Source: an uncultured Kroppenstedtia sp. (GTDB lineage: Bacteria > Bacillota > Bacilli > Thermoactinomycetales > DSM-45169). Taken from it: a stretch of 8,645 nucleotides of DNA. The position numbers and the translations under genes were made by a program. Shown piece after piece: positions 1 through 6,398 of this stretch. Numbering within the stretch: the stretch's first letter is position 1; every line of letters starts with the position of its first letter. The notes beneath the pieces are model-generated. The model did no database searches, was not told the origin of the DNA, and worked only from the letters and a program-made list of their open reading frames with translations. The stretch spans positions 1 through 8,645 of the forward strand of contig CAUGKZ010000049.1 in NCBI GenBank assembly GCA_959600065.1, read 5' to 3'.

Positions 1-21
1 CTATTTTTAGGCAGGAAATAA

Positions 22-94
22 GGTGGGGATGGTGGGACGGCTAGGATCTCTTGCAAAGAGCGCAAAGGCCCTTCACCGTCCCACCATCCCCACC
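22..94. repeat. Palindromic dispersed repeat, copy 1
   Basis: A perfect 19-bp inverted repeat: the left arm GGTGGGGATGGTGGGACGG (22-40) is the exact reverse complement of 76-94. The 35-nt interior holds a smaller hairpin, CTCTT-GCA-AAGAG (48-60). Bases 26-70 reappear in reverse complement at 8601-8645 with one mismatch in 45, so this is a repeat family and not a lone terminator. It lies outside any gene and has no T-run. No transposase is present, so a REP-like or MITE-like palindromic element is the best description. The family is not one I recognise. Confidence 0.85.
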
Positions 95-343
95 CCCTCA
101 AACGATATTTTTTGATGGGGGCAGTAGGAAGAGCGAAAGGGTCGTTTCGTTCCCATCATCCACTTTATGGTTCATCAACAGCCCTGAACGGAATGGAATG
201 TGAAACTGGCCCGACCCCAATATGGACTTATCAGACATGCCTTAATCGACACCTGAGTTATAGCGACGCCTCTGTCATAAAAAGCTTTCCGATGGAAATC
301 CTAGATGGGAAAGGATTTCCATCAGAAACGGGGAGTGGGACGG
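95..343. other. Non-coding stretch upstream of the M1 peptidase gene
   Basis: Between the palindromic repeat and the peptidase start I see no convincing gene. An open frame from 112 to 438 runs through it, but it has no ribosome binding site, has mixed composition, and overlaps the peptidase signal-peptide region in another frame. No clear -35/-10 pair was found. The only structured element is the inverted repeat at 291-323, listed separately. Confidence 0.5.
291..323. promoter_or_regulatory. 11-bp perfect inverted repeat upstream of the peptidase gene
   Basis: GATGGAAATCC (291-301) and GGATTTCCATC (313-323) are exact reverse complements separated by 11 nt. The right arm ends 20 nt before the peptidase start codon at 344. 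There is no following T-run, so it is unlikely to be a terminator of an upstream gene. A repressor operator or a hairpin in the mRNA leader would fit this position. That role is inferred from location only, and no known regulator consensus is recognised. Confidence 0.45.
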
Positions 344-1779
344 ATGAAGCGTCGCTTTTTGACCTATTTGACCCTGATATCATTACTGGGGTCGCTGTGG
401 ACAGGGGTGGCCCCAGCCCAAGGGCAGCCCGCCGGTGAACAGACGGAGAGGCCCCAATATTCCATTTGGGCCAAATACGATGATCAGACCGCCAAGGTGA
501 CAGGAGATCTGTCGGTGAAGGTGCCGGTGACTGGCGAACCGATGAACCGTATTTTCACCTCTATCCCAACGCTTTCACCAATTGGAAATGGGGAAAGGAA
601 TCCAAGCCGAAGCAACCGGGGTATTTGAAGGTGAAAAATGTCAAAGCAGAAGGTAAGAAAGTCTCTCAACAGGTGAAGGAAACCTTATTGGAGGTACGTC
701 TTCCCAAGCCGGTGCAACCGGGACAGTCCGTGCAGGTGAACATGGATTATGAATTGAAATTGCCCAAAGGAGGAACCCGGCTGAATCAATTTAAGAACAC
801 CGCTTTTCTGGCCCAATGGTATCCCATGTTGGCGGTGAAGGACCAAGAGGGATGGCACACTGATCCATATACGACCACGGGGGACCCCTTCTTCTCCCGC
901 ATATCCGATTTTGAAGTGACCTTTGAAGTGCCGGAGGGGTATCGTCTGATCACCACTGCCAGGGATTCCCGGGAACCCGTGATGAAACCGGTGACTTTGA
1001 AACAGGAACGGGTTCGCGACTTTGCGGCGGTCATTTCCAAGGATTATGAACCTGTGGAGGGAAAAGCCGGCGACACCCAAGTCAATCTGTGGTATCTCAA
1101 AGGGATGGAGGAGGTGGCTCAGGAGCTTCACGATGCTGCCATTTCCGGGATGGAGTTTTTCAGCCAACGCTTTGGTCCCTATCCTTATGATGAAGTGGAC
1201 GTGGTTTTGGGGGAGACCGGTTATGGGATCGCTGGTATGGAGTACCCTGGGCTGGTGACCTCTGTGGATAAAATCCCCACCCGCCAGGGAGAACGGCCTG
1301 CGGTCAACGTGGTTGCCCATGAATTGGCCCATCAGTGGTGGTACGCCGTGGTCGGTAATAACCAGGTGAAGGAGCCTTGGCTGGACGAAGGCTTGACCAC
1401 CTTTTCCGAGTTTCTGTTTATGAAGGAGAAGATGGGAGAAGATGAGGGGAGGTTACTGGTCAAAGCGGCGGAAAGAACAGAACAGATTCATAAGGAGAAA
1501 GGGGTTACCTCCGTTGAGTCCCTTTACAAGTATTCCGATCCTATCTACGGCTTGATGGTGTATACCCGGCCCGCTGCGATGATGTGGGCATTGATGGACG
1601 AGCTGGGGAAAAATCAGGTGATGAAGATCATGAGTACCTACTACAACCGCTACCAATTCCAGACAGCCACCACAGCGGATTTCATCCGCGTGGCCAAGGA
1701 GGTAGCGGGCAAGGATCTGCAGCCTTTCTTCGACCGGTGGCTCTTTTTTAAACCGGGCAAGCAGAAAGGAGTATCATAA
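344..1779 (+). pseudogene. Secreted M1-family zinc metallopeptidase, frameshifted
   Basis: This is an aminopeptidase-N-like (M1, gluzincin) enzyme that would cleave N-terminal residues from extracellular peptides. The chosen start (ATG 344, after GGGGAGTGGG) gives a signal peptide MKRRFLTYLTLISLLGSLWT with likely cleavage near APA-QG. The first frame runs to a TGA at 626-628. From about 550 the family-typical FHLYPNAF continues in the -1 frame and stays open to TAA 1777-1779. One missing T in the TTTT run at 552-555 explains the break; repaired, the protein would be about 478 residues. All catalytic parts lie in the second frame: GMEYPG (codons 1234-1251), HELAHQWW (from 1318) and, 18 residues later, the third zinc ligand E in WLDEGL (1387), plus a downstream VYTRPAAM tyrosine segment. 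Whether the gene is truly broken, miscalled, or rescued by ribosomal slippage cannot be told here. The open part downstream could be miscalled as a separate gene from TTG 625. Confidence 0.85.
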
Positions 1780-1781
1780 AG

Positions 1782-1809
1782 AGAGGACCGGCATCTGTGC
1801 CGGTCCTCT
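1782..1809. terminator. Bidirectional hairpin terminator between convergent genes
   Basis: A perfect 12-bp GC-rich stem, AGAGGACCGGCA (1782-1793) with TGCCGGTCCTCT (1798-1809), and a 4-nt loop. It starts 3 nt after the peptidase stop and ends 5 nt before the stop of the convergent gerPF-like gene, so it probably ends both transcripts. The T-run is weak on both strands, which lowers confidence in intrinsic efficiency. Confidence 0.75.
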
Positions 1810-1814
1810 ATCAT

Positions 1815-2021
1815 TTACCGGGTCTGATCGATCGCATCCTGATCGATAAACTGATTGGCACCGCCCTGGATATTGGCGCTGAAATCTCCGACAGGAATAG
1901 ATCCACCTAAATTCTTGATATTAAAATCTCTTCCGACGTTGACACTATCTCCGATATTGACGTTTCCGGTCTGAGACACATTGAAGAGCTTGGCATTAAA
2001 GATCTGATTGGCAACAGCCAT
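1815..2021 (-). CDS. GerPA/GerPF-family spore germination protein
   Basis: A 68-residue protein of the gerPA/gerPF family. In Bacillus these small proteins are made late in the mother cell and help germinants pass the spore coat. Family features visible are the glycine- and asparagine-rich NVSQTGNVNIGDSVNVG stretch at residues 14-30, with a repeated N-[IV]-G-D/R pattern, a GDF motif at 45-47, and a polar tail. The start is secure: AAAGGAGG lies 7 nt upstream of ATG (2021). It is a single gene here and not the six-gene gerP operon of Bacillus, so assignment to GerPF proper is uncertain and no symbol is given. A sigma-K-like promoter lies directly upstream. It is convergent with the peptidase and divergent from the EEP gene. 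Its presence is the best sign that the host forms endospores. Confidence 0.88.
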   Translation of the reverse strand: MAVANQIFNAKLFNVSQTGNVNIGDSVNVGRDFNIKNLGGSIPVGDFSANIQGGANQFIDQDAIDQTR

Positions 2022-2041
2022 CCGGGCTCCTCCTTTTTCAA

Positions 2042-2070
2042 CATCCTATGGCAGCGGCAGGGGGCGGGTT
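2042..2070 (-). promoter_or_regulatory. Putative sigma-K promoter of the gerPF-like gene
   Basis: On the minus strand AACC (2070-2067) is followed after 16 nt by CATAGGATG (2050-2042). This fits the mACm / CATAnnnTa pattern of Bacillus sigma-K promoters apart from the last base. Transcription would begin close to the ribosome binding site of the gerPF-like gene. gerP-type genes of Bacillus are known to be expressed under sigma-K. The match is by eye, to a short consensus. Confidence 0.45.
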
Positions 2071-2136
2071 CCGGTATCGGAAAAATGAACTTGTGGCAGT
2101 GCATAAGATGAAAGGAATACATCGTGGAAGGTGGAA

Positions 2137-2898
2137 ATGAGGGTGAAGTTGATGAGTTACAACATCCGTCACGGATTGGGCTGTGATGGGTGTCTCGATC
2201 TGGAACGGATCGCCCGGGTCATTGAAAGGAATGCCCCGGATCTGGTGGGACTGAATGAAGTGGATGTTCGCTTTCACCACCGAAGTGCTTTTACAGATCA
2301 GTTGGGTTGGTTAGCGGAACGACTGGGAATGAAATCCTTGTTTGGACCAGCAATCCTTCACAGCGAAGTGGCGGGGAAGACAGCGGGTTATGGGAATGGA
2401 CTCTTGTTCAAGGGGAAGGTGCACTGCGTACGCAACCAGAGGGTGCAGTGCAGGGGGGAGGAACCCCGTGCCTTGCTGGTGGCGGAATGGATCCCGCCGG
2501 AGGAGCGAGTTTCCATCCGAGTAGTGGTAACCCATATGGGACTCAGTCCCTGGATGCGTAGACAGCAGGTGGATCGATTGTTAGAGGAATGCCGGAATTC
2601 GACCCAACCGGTGTTGGCCTTGGGAGACTGGAATGTGACCCCCGGTCGGCCGGCAGTCACCCGTCTCGCCCCCTTTCTTGTGGATACCTTGGGGGAGTGC
2701 GGGACACCCGCTTCTACCTATCCTTGTTCTTCCCCCCGCAAACGGATTGACTATATTTTTTGCTCCCCTCATTTTCACCCAGGGCCGGCGTCTGTGGTGG
2801 CCACCCCGGGATGTCCTTCCGATCATTTGCCGGTGCTCTCTGAACTGAACTGGAAGAGTGAAAAAGAAGCTGAATTTGCCTCCCCGGATTCGTTATAA
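2137..2898 (+). CDS. Endonuclease/exonuclease/phosphatase (EEP) family protein
   Basis: A 253-residue predicted cytoplasmic metal-dependent phosphoesterase of the EEP fold, which includes exonuclease III, DNase I and sphingomyelinase-like enzymes. Family motifs occur in the right order: SYNIRHG (7-13), the metal-binding glutamate in LNEVD (E41), GYGNGLL (84-90), THMG with H133, GDWN with D164 and N166, RIDYIF with D205, and the C-terminal SDH (228-230). The catalytic set therefore looks complete. No signal peptide or membrane segment is seen. The substrate cannot be read from sequence; nucleic acid, a phospholipid or a small phosphoester are all possible. I chose ATG 2137 because GGAAGG sits 5 nt upstream; GTG 2131 in the same frame overlaps that site and is less likely. 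The stop lies 28 nt before the trmK start, so the two are probably co-transcribed. Confidence 0.88.
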   Translation: MRVKLMSYNIRHGLGCDGCLDLERIARVIERNAPDLVGLNEVDVRFHHRSAFTDQLGWLAERLGMKSLFGPAILHSEVAGKTAGYGNGLLFKGKVHCVRNQRVQCRGEEPRALLVAEWIPPEERVSIRVVVTHMGLSPWMRRQQVDRLLEECRNSTQPVLALGDWNVTPGRPAVTRLAPFLVDTLGECGTPASTYPCSSPRKRIDYIFCSPHFHPGPASVVATPGCPSDHLPVLSELNWKSEKEAEFASPDSL

Positions 2899-2926
2899 TG
2901 AGAGGATGAAACGAGGGGGTGAAAGA

Positions 2927-3679
2927 GTGGGAAGGGAGGATAACGGATGGCACCCCATTTCCGAACGACTGGCAGCGGTGGCCGCCCAGGTTCCCCCGGA
3001 GCGAGTGGTGGCGGATATCGGGTCGGATCACGGATGGCTACTGATCTTCCTCGCTCGGCAGGGAAAAATGAAACGGGGAATTGCCGGAGAAGTCAATCAG
3101 GGTCCTTTTGAAAATGCAAGCCAACGAATCCAAAGCCAAGGATTGACAGATCAAATCGAGGTGCGCCTCGGGGACGGACTGAGTATTCTGCGGCGGAACG
3201 AGGCAGATGTGGTGGTATTGGCGGGAATGGGGGGCGTCTTGATTCGCTCTATTCTATCCCAAGGGCTAGAGCGGCTTCATGGAGTGGAGCGGTTGGTGTT
3301 GCAACCCAACAACAACGGGGAGCAGGTGCGTGCCTGGTTACTAGAGCAGGGTTGGGAAATCGACGGGGAGGATCTGGTGAAAGAAGGAGGAATCCTCTAT
3401 GAGATCCTCACCGCCCGGAAAGGGGGCGACCCCGGCGCTCCATACAAGGGACTCTCTCTGACGTGTGAACAAGCTCTGCGGTTGGGGCCCTTGCTTTGGA
3501 GGGAGCGTCACCCTTTGTTGGAGAAGAAGGTAGAAGAAGAACTGCTGGGCTTGAACCGGATTTTGTCCGGCCTGCAGTCGGCACGTTCACCTGAAGCCGT
3601 CCAGCGGCGAGGAGAGATTCATGCCTGGCGACGTCAATGGGAGGAGGTACAATCATGGCTGTCAGAGGAAAAGATCTAA
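2927..3679 (+). CDS. trmK: tRNA (adenine(22)-N(1))-methyltransferase TrmK
   Basis: An S-adenosylmethionine-dependent enzyme that makes m1A at position 22 of bacterial tRNAs. It aligns by eye along its length with Bacillus subtilis TrmK (YqfN): ISERL near the N-terminus, the SAM-binding DIGSDHG (30-36), GEVNQGP (54-60), GDGL (82-85), AGMGG (99-103) and LQPN (125-128). A charged helical C-terminal part, likely a coiled coil, follows. At 250 residues it is close to the family's usual size. The start is a choice: GTG 2927 has GAGGGGG 7 nt upstream and places ISERL as in the Bacillus protein. ATG 2906 in the same frame would add seven residues but has its purine run directly abutting the codon. 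A TATAAT sits at 2894-2899, without a clear -35. The 3' end overlaps the next gene by 25 bp, matching the conserved trmK-yqfO pair of Bacillales. Confidence 0.92.
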   Translation: MGREDNGWHPISERLAAVAAQVPPERVVADIGSDHGWLLIFLARQGKMKRGIAGEVNQGPFENASQRIQSQGLTDQIEVRLGDGLSILRRNEADVVVLAGMGGVLIRSILSQGLERLHGVERLVLQPNNNGEQVRAWLLEQGWEIDGEDLVKEGGILYEILTARKGGDPGAPYKGLSLTCEQALRLGPLLWRERHPLLEKKVEEELLGLNRILSGLQSARSPEAVQRRGEIHAWRRQWEEVQSWLSEEKI

Positions 3680-4764
3680 TCCGTGTAATGGAAGAGTGGG
3701 CGCCTGTGTCCTTGGCAGTGGAAAATGATCGGATCGGACTGCAGGTGGGGGATCCGGAAGCGCAGGTGGATGGAGTTCTGTTGGCCTTGGATGTGACGGA
3801 AAAAGTGGTGGATGAGGCGATCCGGATCGGAGCTAACTGGATTGTTGCCCACCATGCGGTGATCTTCCGTCCGCTCAAGGATTTGCGGACGGATACGCCA
3901 GCAGGTCGTCTCTATGCCAAACTCCTCAAGCATGATCTGCATGTCTTTATCGCACATACCAATCTGGATTCCGCCCGGGGCGGGGTGAACGATGTCTTGT
4001 GTGAAAAGTTGGGCTTGGAACAGACCCAGGTGATGATTCCCACCCGGACTCAGCCATTGCAAAAACTGGTGGTCTTCATACCGGAAACTCACTATGATCC
4101 GGTGTTGCGGGCTGTGTGTGAGGCCGGTGCCGGCTGGATCGGAAATTACAGCCACTGCACCTTCAATCTGCGGGGAACGGGTACCTTCCTGCCGGAGGCG
4201 GGAACCAATCCTTATATTGGAACCCAGGGGGAGTTGGAACAGGTGCGGGAGGTGCGATTGGAGACAGTGATCACTCCAGAGATCCAGGGCCGGGTTTTGG
4301 CTGCCATGATGGAGGCACACCCTTATGAAGAGCCAGCCTATGATCTTTATCCCCTGAATCTGCCAGGAGAGGTGGACGGATTGGGACGGGTGGGGAACTT
4401 ACCCCAAAAGCTGAAATTACAGGAATTAGCGCAGACATTGAAAGAAGCTTACCGAATCCCCGGATTGCGCATGGTAGGGGACGGAGAGCGGGAAGTGTCC
4501 AGGGTGGCGGTGCTGGGTGGCTCCGGAGGACGTTATTATCCGGAGGCAAAAGCGTTGGGGGCGGATGTATATATCACCGGTGATCTGGATCATCATACCG
4601 CATTGGATGCACTGGCCGATGGCCTGACCCTGTTAGATCCGGGCCATCATGTAGAGCACCTCGTCTTGGAACAGATCATGCATAAATTGAAGGAAGCCCC
4701 GCATCTACAGGAGGTGCCGGTGCAGGTGACCCAGGTGGATACCAATCCTTTCAATTATATATAA
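3655..4764 (+). CDS. Nif3-like dinuclear metal centre hexameric protein (YqfO type)
   Basis: A 369-residue member of the Nif3/NGG1p-interacting family, the long form found in Bacillus as YqfO (about the same length). The family forms toroidal hexamers with a two-metal site. Some databases name it GTP cyclohydrolase 1 type 2, but the cellular role is not settled. Metal-ligand motifs visible are AHHAVIF (H66, H67), AHTNLD (H101, D105), and GHHVEH near the C-terminus (H331, E334). Residues about 126-226 form the inserted PII/CutA-like domain typical of the long form, ending in EAHPYEEPAYDLYPL. The start is ATG 3655, with a strong GGGAGGAGGT 6 nt upstream inside trmK. An in-frame ATG at 3637 lies before that site and is unlikely. 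The overlap with trmK suggests translational coupling. No terminator is seen between its stop and the rnpB promoter 27 nt downstream. Confidence 0.93.
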   Translation: MAVRGKDLIRVMEEWAPVSLAVENDRIGLQVGDPEAQVDGVLLALDVTEKVVDEAIRIGANWIVAHHAVIFRPLKDLRTDTPAGRLYAKLLKHDLHVFIAHTNLDSARGGVNDVLCEKLGLEQTQVMIPTRTQPLQKLVVFIPETHYDPVLRAVCEAGAGWIGNYSHCTFNLRGTGTFLPEAGTNPYIGTQGELEQVREVRLETVITPEIQGRVLAAMMEAHPYEEPAYDLYPLNLPGEVDGLGRVGNLPQKLKLQELAQTLKEAYRIPGLRMVGDGEREVSRVAVLGGSGGRYYPEAKALGADVYITGDLDHHTALDALADGLTLLDPGHHVEHLVLEQIMHKLKEAPHLQEVPVQVTQVDTNPFNYI

Positions 4765-4782
4765 ACCAATATATAAACCAAT
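4759..4782 (+). repeat. Perfect tandem duplication of 12 bp at the Nif3 gene end
   Basis: ATATAAACCAAT occurs twice head to tail (4759-4770 and 4771-4782). The first copy contains the stop codon of the Nif3-like gene at 4762-4764. The second copy overlaps a small palindrome, CCAATAATTGG (4778-4788). The block is AT-rich and lies just upstream of the rnpB promoter, so it could act as an upstream promoter element, or may simply be replication slippage. Confidence 0.7.
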
Positions 4783-4791
4783 AATTGGCTG

Positions 4792-4820
4792 TTGTTTTGT
4801 TCCCCGCAGTTTGATACAAT
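4792..4820 (+). promoter_or_regulatory. Predicted sigma-A promoter of rnpB
   Basis: TTGTTT (4792-4797), a 17-nt spacer, then TACAAT (4815-4820), preceded by TG one base before the hexamer (4812-4813), which makes an extended -10. Transcription would start near 4827-4828, about 13 nt before the predicted P1 helix of the RNase P RNA. The combination of ideal spacing, an extended -10 and an AT-rich upstream block suits a constitutive stable-RNA gene. Confidence 0.65.
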
Positions 4821-4827
4821 TAACTTC

Positions 4828-5265
4828 GTCGCTCGTTGAAGGAGAGTAAACTGGGCAATCGCCGGTGGAGTACCGCAAGGTCCCACGGGAGGAAAGTCCG
4901 AGCTCCGCAGGGCAGGGTGCCGGCTAACGGCCGGTGGGGGCAACCCTAAGGATAGTGCCACAGAAATGAAGACCGCCGATGGGAACTACGGTTCCACAGG
5001 TAAGGATGCAACGGTGCGGTAAGAGCGCACCAGCAACATGGAGACATGTTGGCTAGGTAAACCCCACTCGGAGCAAGACCTAATAGGGGATCTGCGCCGC
5101 AAAGCGCAGCTGTTGCCCGCAGTGATCCCGGGTAGGTCGCTGGAGCGGTGTAGCAATGCATCGCCTAGACAGATGATTGCCACTCCACCGATGGGAGGCG
5201 TTTCGACAAACGCCGTCTAACCACTTGGAGAACAGAACTCGGCTTACGGTTTGCTTTCCTCTACA
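4828..5265 (+). ncRNA. rnpB: RNase P RNA (type A)
   Basis: The catalytic RNA that removes 5' leaders from precursor tRNAs. Conserved core segments are plain: GAGGAAAGTCCGAGCTCC at 4890-4907, AGTGCCACAGAAA from 4954, GGTAAGGATGCAACGGTGCG from 4999, the tRNA-CCA-binding GGT loop at 5056-5058, AGATGATTGCC at 5171-5181, and ACAGAACTCGGCTTAC at 5231-5246. P1 pairs 4841-4852 with about 5247-5259 and P2 pairs GGCAATC (4854-4860) with GATTGCC (5175-5181). Type A signs are the P13 hairpin (GGTGCG with GCGCACC), the P14 hairpin (AACATG, GAGA loop, CATGTT), and P16/P17 pairing of GACCT and GGGATC with GATCCC and AGGTC at 5077-5138. The ends are estimated from promoter and P1, within about 10 nt. Bacillus subtilis carries type B, so this form is notable in a Bacillales-like host. 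Confidence 0.95.
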
Positions 5266-5275
5266 TAAACCATCG

Positions 5276-5310
5276 AAAAACAGCGCTCAAAAGCGCTGTT
5301 TTTATTTTTT
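5276..5310 (+). terminator. Intrinsic terminator of rnpB
   Basis: AAAAACAGCGCT (5276-5287) pairs with AGCGCTGTTTTT (5292-5303) around a 4-nt CAAA loop, and the T-run continues with only one A to 5310. This is a textbook Rho-independent terminator about ten bases after the estimated 3' end of the RNase P RNA. Confidence 0.92.
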
Positions 5311-5412
5311 AATAAAAAGGTGATCTGATTGTGATCTCCCTGATAATGGTTTGTCATAGTTTTTGGGTATGATTGGATTAACTAATTAAGGACAAAAAGG
5401 AGGGGCCACATC

Positions 5413-6231
5413 ATGAAGAGATGGATCTGGGCGGTTGTCAGCCTCTGCCTCATTCTCTCCGTGATTAAATTTTATCCCATGCTTCAATGGATGTTTGCCG
5501 GGCCCCCTCCTGAACCAGTGATGATGACCCAAGAGAACATCTTGATCCAGCTCAGAGAAAAAGCAAAGGAAAAGGCGGAGCTCAACTATCTGGTGTTGGG
5601 AGACTCTGTAGCCCGGGGATTTGGATCGGAAAAGTCAGATTCCCATGGATACAGTTCACTGGTAGCCAAAGAGTTGGCCAAAGATCAGATCCCCCTTCAA
5701 TTAATCAATCGAGGGGTGATCGGACAGACATCGAAGCAACTGACCGGTTATATCCAGACTCCGAACATCCAGCAGGAGATTCGGGAGGCGGATTTGATTT
5801 CACTGACCATCGGGGGAAATGATCTGCTGAAGGCGGCTCTTCAAGATCATGACCCTCTTCGGATACTGACGGATTTTGACCAGATACAGTCCAGATACAA
5901 AAAAAATCTGGATACCATTTTGACGGAGATCCGGGCTCACAACCGCAAAGCCCCGATCCTGATCACCTCTCTGTATAATCCGGTATTACCCGACGAGCCT
6001 TATTTCAAGATATCCAATCGCTTGCTGAAGAACTGGAATATCGGGATGAAAGAGGTAGCATACTCCTATCGGCTCACTCATGTGGTGGATGTGACGGAGC
6101 GGCTGATCGCAGGGAAGGGCAACTGGTTGTCTGACGAAATTCACCCCAATGACAGGGGATATAGATGGATGGCCGAGGGAATTCTCGATGAAATCCGGGC
6201 CAATCGGTCTGTCTCCGCCAGCGCAAGGTAG
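5413..6231 (+). CDS. SGNH/GDSL-family hydrolase, exported or membrane-anchored (YpmR-like)
   Basis: A 272-residue serine esterase or lipase-like protein with the SGNH fold. The four blocks are intact: GDSVA with nucleophile S65 (block I), oxyanion G101 in NRGV (block II), GGND at 134-137 with N136 (block III), and D241-x-x-H244 in DEIHPNDRGY (block V). Residues 4-22 form a hydrophobic N-terminal segment after MKR, serving as an uncleaved anchor or signal peptide, so the catalytic domain should face outside. The overall plan matches the YpmR-type SGNH proteins of Bacillus. The physiological ester is unknown; lipid, acylated polysaccharide or peptidoglycan acetyl groups are possible. The start is firm, with AAAGGAGGGG 7-9 nt upstream of ATG 5413. 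It lies about 100 nt after the rnpB terminator and so must have its own promoter, which I could not place confidently. Confidence 0.9.
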   Translation: MKRWIWAVVSLCLILSVIKFYPMLQWMFAGPPPEPVMMTQENILIQLREKAKEKAELNYLVLGDSVARGFGSEKSDSHGYSSLVAKELAKDQIPLQLINRGVIGQTSKQLTGYIQTPNIQQEIREADLISLTIGGNDLLKAALQDHDPLRILTDFDQIQSRYKKNLDTILTEIRAHNRKAPILITSLYNPVLPDEPYFKISNRLLKNWNIGMKEVAYSYRLTHVVDVTERLIAGKGNWLSDEIHPNDRGYRWMAEGILDEIRANRSVSASAR

Positions 6232-6398
6232 TGTTCACTTCAGCTGAGCGGGTGGAGTCATTCCATGACGATGGCGAGGAGATGTAGGTATGGCGGAGAT
6301 CCTTTGCGAAGATCTTCTTGCAAGCCATCGATTTCACAGCATAAAACGATATGAATCACGGCAGGCTATGTTCAACTCCATTCCAAAGGATGACTTCT

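Noticed and set aside
22..94. Copy 1 of the repeat read as an intrinsic terminator or as an insertion-sequence end
   Set aside because: There is no T-run after the stem, the loop is 35 nt, and a second inverted copy exists at 8574-8645. No transposase gene lies between the two copies, so they are not ends of a classical IS or transposon, and the genes between are ordinary chromosomal ones.
112..438. Open frame of 108 codons at the left end, plus strand
   Set aside because: It has no ribosome binding site, overlaps the peptidase signal-peptide region in another frame, resembles no family, and its upstream part crosses the inverted repeat at 291-323.
685..1332. Open frame of 215 codons antisense to the M1 peptidase
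   Set aside because: The plus strand here encodes the peptidase, including the N-terminal half of the HELAH motif. The antisense protein is a His/Pro-rich shadow without a start signal.
3676..4320. Open frame of 214 codons antisense to the Nif3-like gene
   Set aside because: The sense strand carries intact Nif3 metal-binding motifs and an ideal ribosome binding site; the antisense product is meaningless.
5341..5400. Promoter of the SGNH gene from TTGTCA (5351) and TATGAT (5368)
   Set aside because: The spacer would be only 11 nt, and no alternative pairing in this gap gives 16-18 nt with acceptable hexamers.
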